From: WHSM01 sp050701635
GTDB lineage: Bacteria > Actinomycetota > Actinomycetes > Mycobacteriales > Micromonosporaceae
NCBI GenBank assembly: GCA_050701635.1
Contig: JBOGDF010000295.1
Coordinates: 1-7,026 of the forward strand
DNA: 7,026 nucleotides
Reading direction: 5' to 3'
Shown one piece after another: positions 6,241-7,026 of this stretch. A model generated the notes under the pieces. It was not told the origin of the DNA and made no database searches. It was given only the letters and a program-made list of their open reading frames with translations. Position 1 is the stretch's first letter. Each line of letters opens with the position of its first letter. Made by a program: the position numbers and the translations under genes.

Positions 6241-6954
6241 GTGTCAGCGCCGCTTGCGAGCTTTGACGACGCCTGGGCGTACGTGCAGCGGATTCCCGGC
6301 TGGCTCAAGCTCGGCCAGGCCCGGATGCTGTGGGACGCGGCGCTGCGGCTGCGGCCCGGCCAGAAGATCGTGGAGATCGGCTCGCACCAGGGGCGCTCGA
6401 CGGTGATCCTGGCGGCCGCGGCACGCCAGGTGGACGCGTCGGTGATCGCGATCGACCCGTTCGTGGACGGCAAGCTCTTCGGCGGCACCGCGACCCGGGC
6501 CAAGTTCGCCAAGAACATCGCCGACGCCGGTCTGGACGACGTGGTGGAGCTGGTGGTCGGCTACAGCACCCAACTGCGCCCCAGCTGGGAACGGCGCTTC
6601 GACCTGCTCTACATCGACGGCAAGCACGACTACTGGACCTTCACCGACGACCTGCGCTGGGCGTCCTGGCTGTCCACCGGCGGCGAGATCCTGGTGCACG
6701 ACTGCTACTCCTCGATCGGAGTCACGGCGGGAGTGCTCGCCAAGGTGCTCACGTCGCGCCGGCTCACGTACCTGGAGCGGTCGGACTCGATGGCCCGCTT
6801 CGTGGTGGGCGCCCCGGCGACCACCGACCGGGCGCGGGTGCTGCGCGAGATGCCGTGGTTCACCCGCAACGTGGCGATCAAGGTCGCGCTCCGGCTCTGG
6901 CCAGGCCGCAAGGTCACGGTGCTCGGCCACACCGGCCCGCACGACCCGTACTGA
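6241..6954 (+). CDS. class I SAM-dependent methyltransferase (Methyltransf_24 type)
   Basis: The 237-residue product is a soluble Rossmann-fold methyltransferase. Motif I is VEIGSHQGRST (44-54), the SAM-binding glycine loop. IAIDPF (69-74) ends the second strand with the acidic ribose-binding position. DLLYIDGKHDY (121-131) and LVHDC (151-155) match the IDG.H.Y / HD signature of the Methyltransf_24 group, which includes metal-assisted O-methyltransferases of sugars and antibiotics. An N-terminal helix (SFDDAWAYVQRIPGWL) and a basic, hydrophobic C-terminus (about 207-228) could contact the membrane. It is transcribed divergently from the AftD-like gene, so a sugar or lipid-linked glycan substrate is plausible but only inferred. 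The GTG at 6241 is chosen for its spacing from the ribosome site; 6235 is a close alternative that would add two residues. The stop is TGA at 6952-6954. Confidence 0.9.
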   Translation: MSAPLASFDDAWAYVQRIPGWLKLGQARMLWDAALRLRPGQKIVEIGSHQGRSTVILAAAARQVDASVIAIDPFVDGKLFGGTATRAKFAKNIADAGLDDVVELVVGYSTQLRPSWERRFDLLYIDGKHDYWTFTDDLRWASWLSTGGEILVHDCYSSIGVTAGVLAKVLTSRRLTYLERSDSMARFVVGAPATTDRARVLREMPWFTRNVAIKVALRLWPGRKVTVLGHTGPHDPY

Positions 6955-7026
6955 CACGTGTGCCGTGCCGGGCGGCCGCCGTCTCACTTTCTGCAAGATC
7001 ATGGGGCCTTTCATGCAGTCATGACT
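6955..7026. other. intergenic tail with small palindromes
   Basis: No gene is visible in these last 72 bases. They contain GGCGGCCGCC (6971-6980), a perfect palindrome that could be part of a weak stem, and AGTCATGACT (7017-7026), another perfect palindrome cut by the window end. CTGCA (6991-6995) and TGCAG (7014-7018) are inverted about an 18-base loop, and TCATG occurs three times. There is no clear stem with a T-run, so no terminator is called. Confidence 0.3.

Noticed and set aside
6971..6980. GGCGGCCGCC as a terminator after the methyltransferase
   Set aside because: It is a loopless palindrome with no following T-run, and such GC-only palindromes arise often by chance here.
6244..7014. 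A 256-residue minus-strand frame opposite the methyltransferase
   Set aside because: It is antisense to a gene with an intact SAM-binding motif and consists of low-information Arg/His/Val/Gly-rich sequence.
1..7026. CRISPR array, tRNA or rRNA genes
   Set aside because: No regularly spaced direct repeats with unique spacers, no tRNA cloverleaf pattern and no rRNA-like stretch were seen on either strand.

Overview
The window is high-GC actinobacterial DNA. Coding third positions are almost always G or C. The GTACG motif recurs throughout, and there is an AftD-type arabinofuranosyltransferase gene. I infer a Micromonosporaceae-like actinomycete (Micromonospora/Actinoplanes group), whose cell walls contain arabinose without mycolic acids. 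This is inference from composition and gene content, not a database match.

Layout, left to right. (1) 1-352, minus strand: the 5' end of a LuxR-type regulator whose helix-turn-helix is N-terminal and followed by a P-loop ATPase domain, cut by the window edge just after Walker A. (2) 392-752, minus strand: a small membrane protein gene that looks frameshifted near both ends. (3) 753-1018: no gene, but a pair of near-palindromic 14-mers at 971-1007. (4) 1019-1171, minus strand: a 50-codon relic of the C-terminus of an IS481-type integrase/transposase, abutting the stop codon of the next gene. (5) 1172-1645, minus strand: a single-domain cupin with a complete metal-binding motif. (6) 1687-6057, minus strand: a giant membrane protein of the AftD/DUF3367 family, with a GT-C type membrane domain, two discoidin-like carbohydrate-binding modules and a Gly-rich linker near the C-terminus. 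It probably forms an operon with the cupin (41-bp gap). (7) 6058-6240: a divergent intergenic region with an AT-rich promoter-like island. (8) 6241-6954, plus strand: a class I SAM-dependent methyltransferase of the Methyltransf_24 type. (9) 6955-7026: a short tail with small palindromes.

Working together: the core is a divergent pair, AftD-like arabinosyltransferase plus cupin on one strand and a methyltransferase on the other. This suggests assembly or decoration of an arabinose-containing cell-surface glycan. The AftD role rests on family knowledge; the links to the cupin and methyltransferase are inferred from position only. The left third (regulator, broken membrane gene, IS relic) looks like a rearranged boundary. 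I did not find strong evidence of a wholly new system. The most unusual items are the frameshifted membrane gene, the IS relic with its paired palindromes, and the heptad repeat at the AftD N-terminus.
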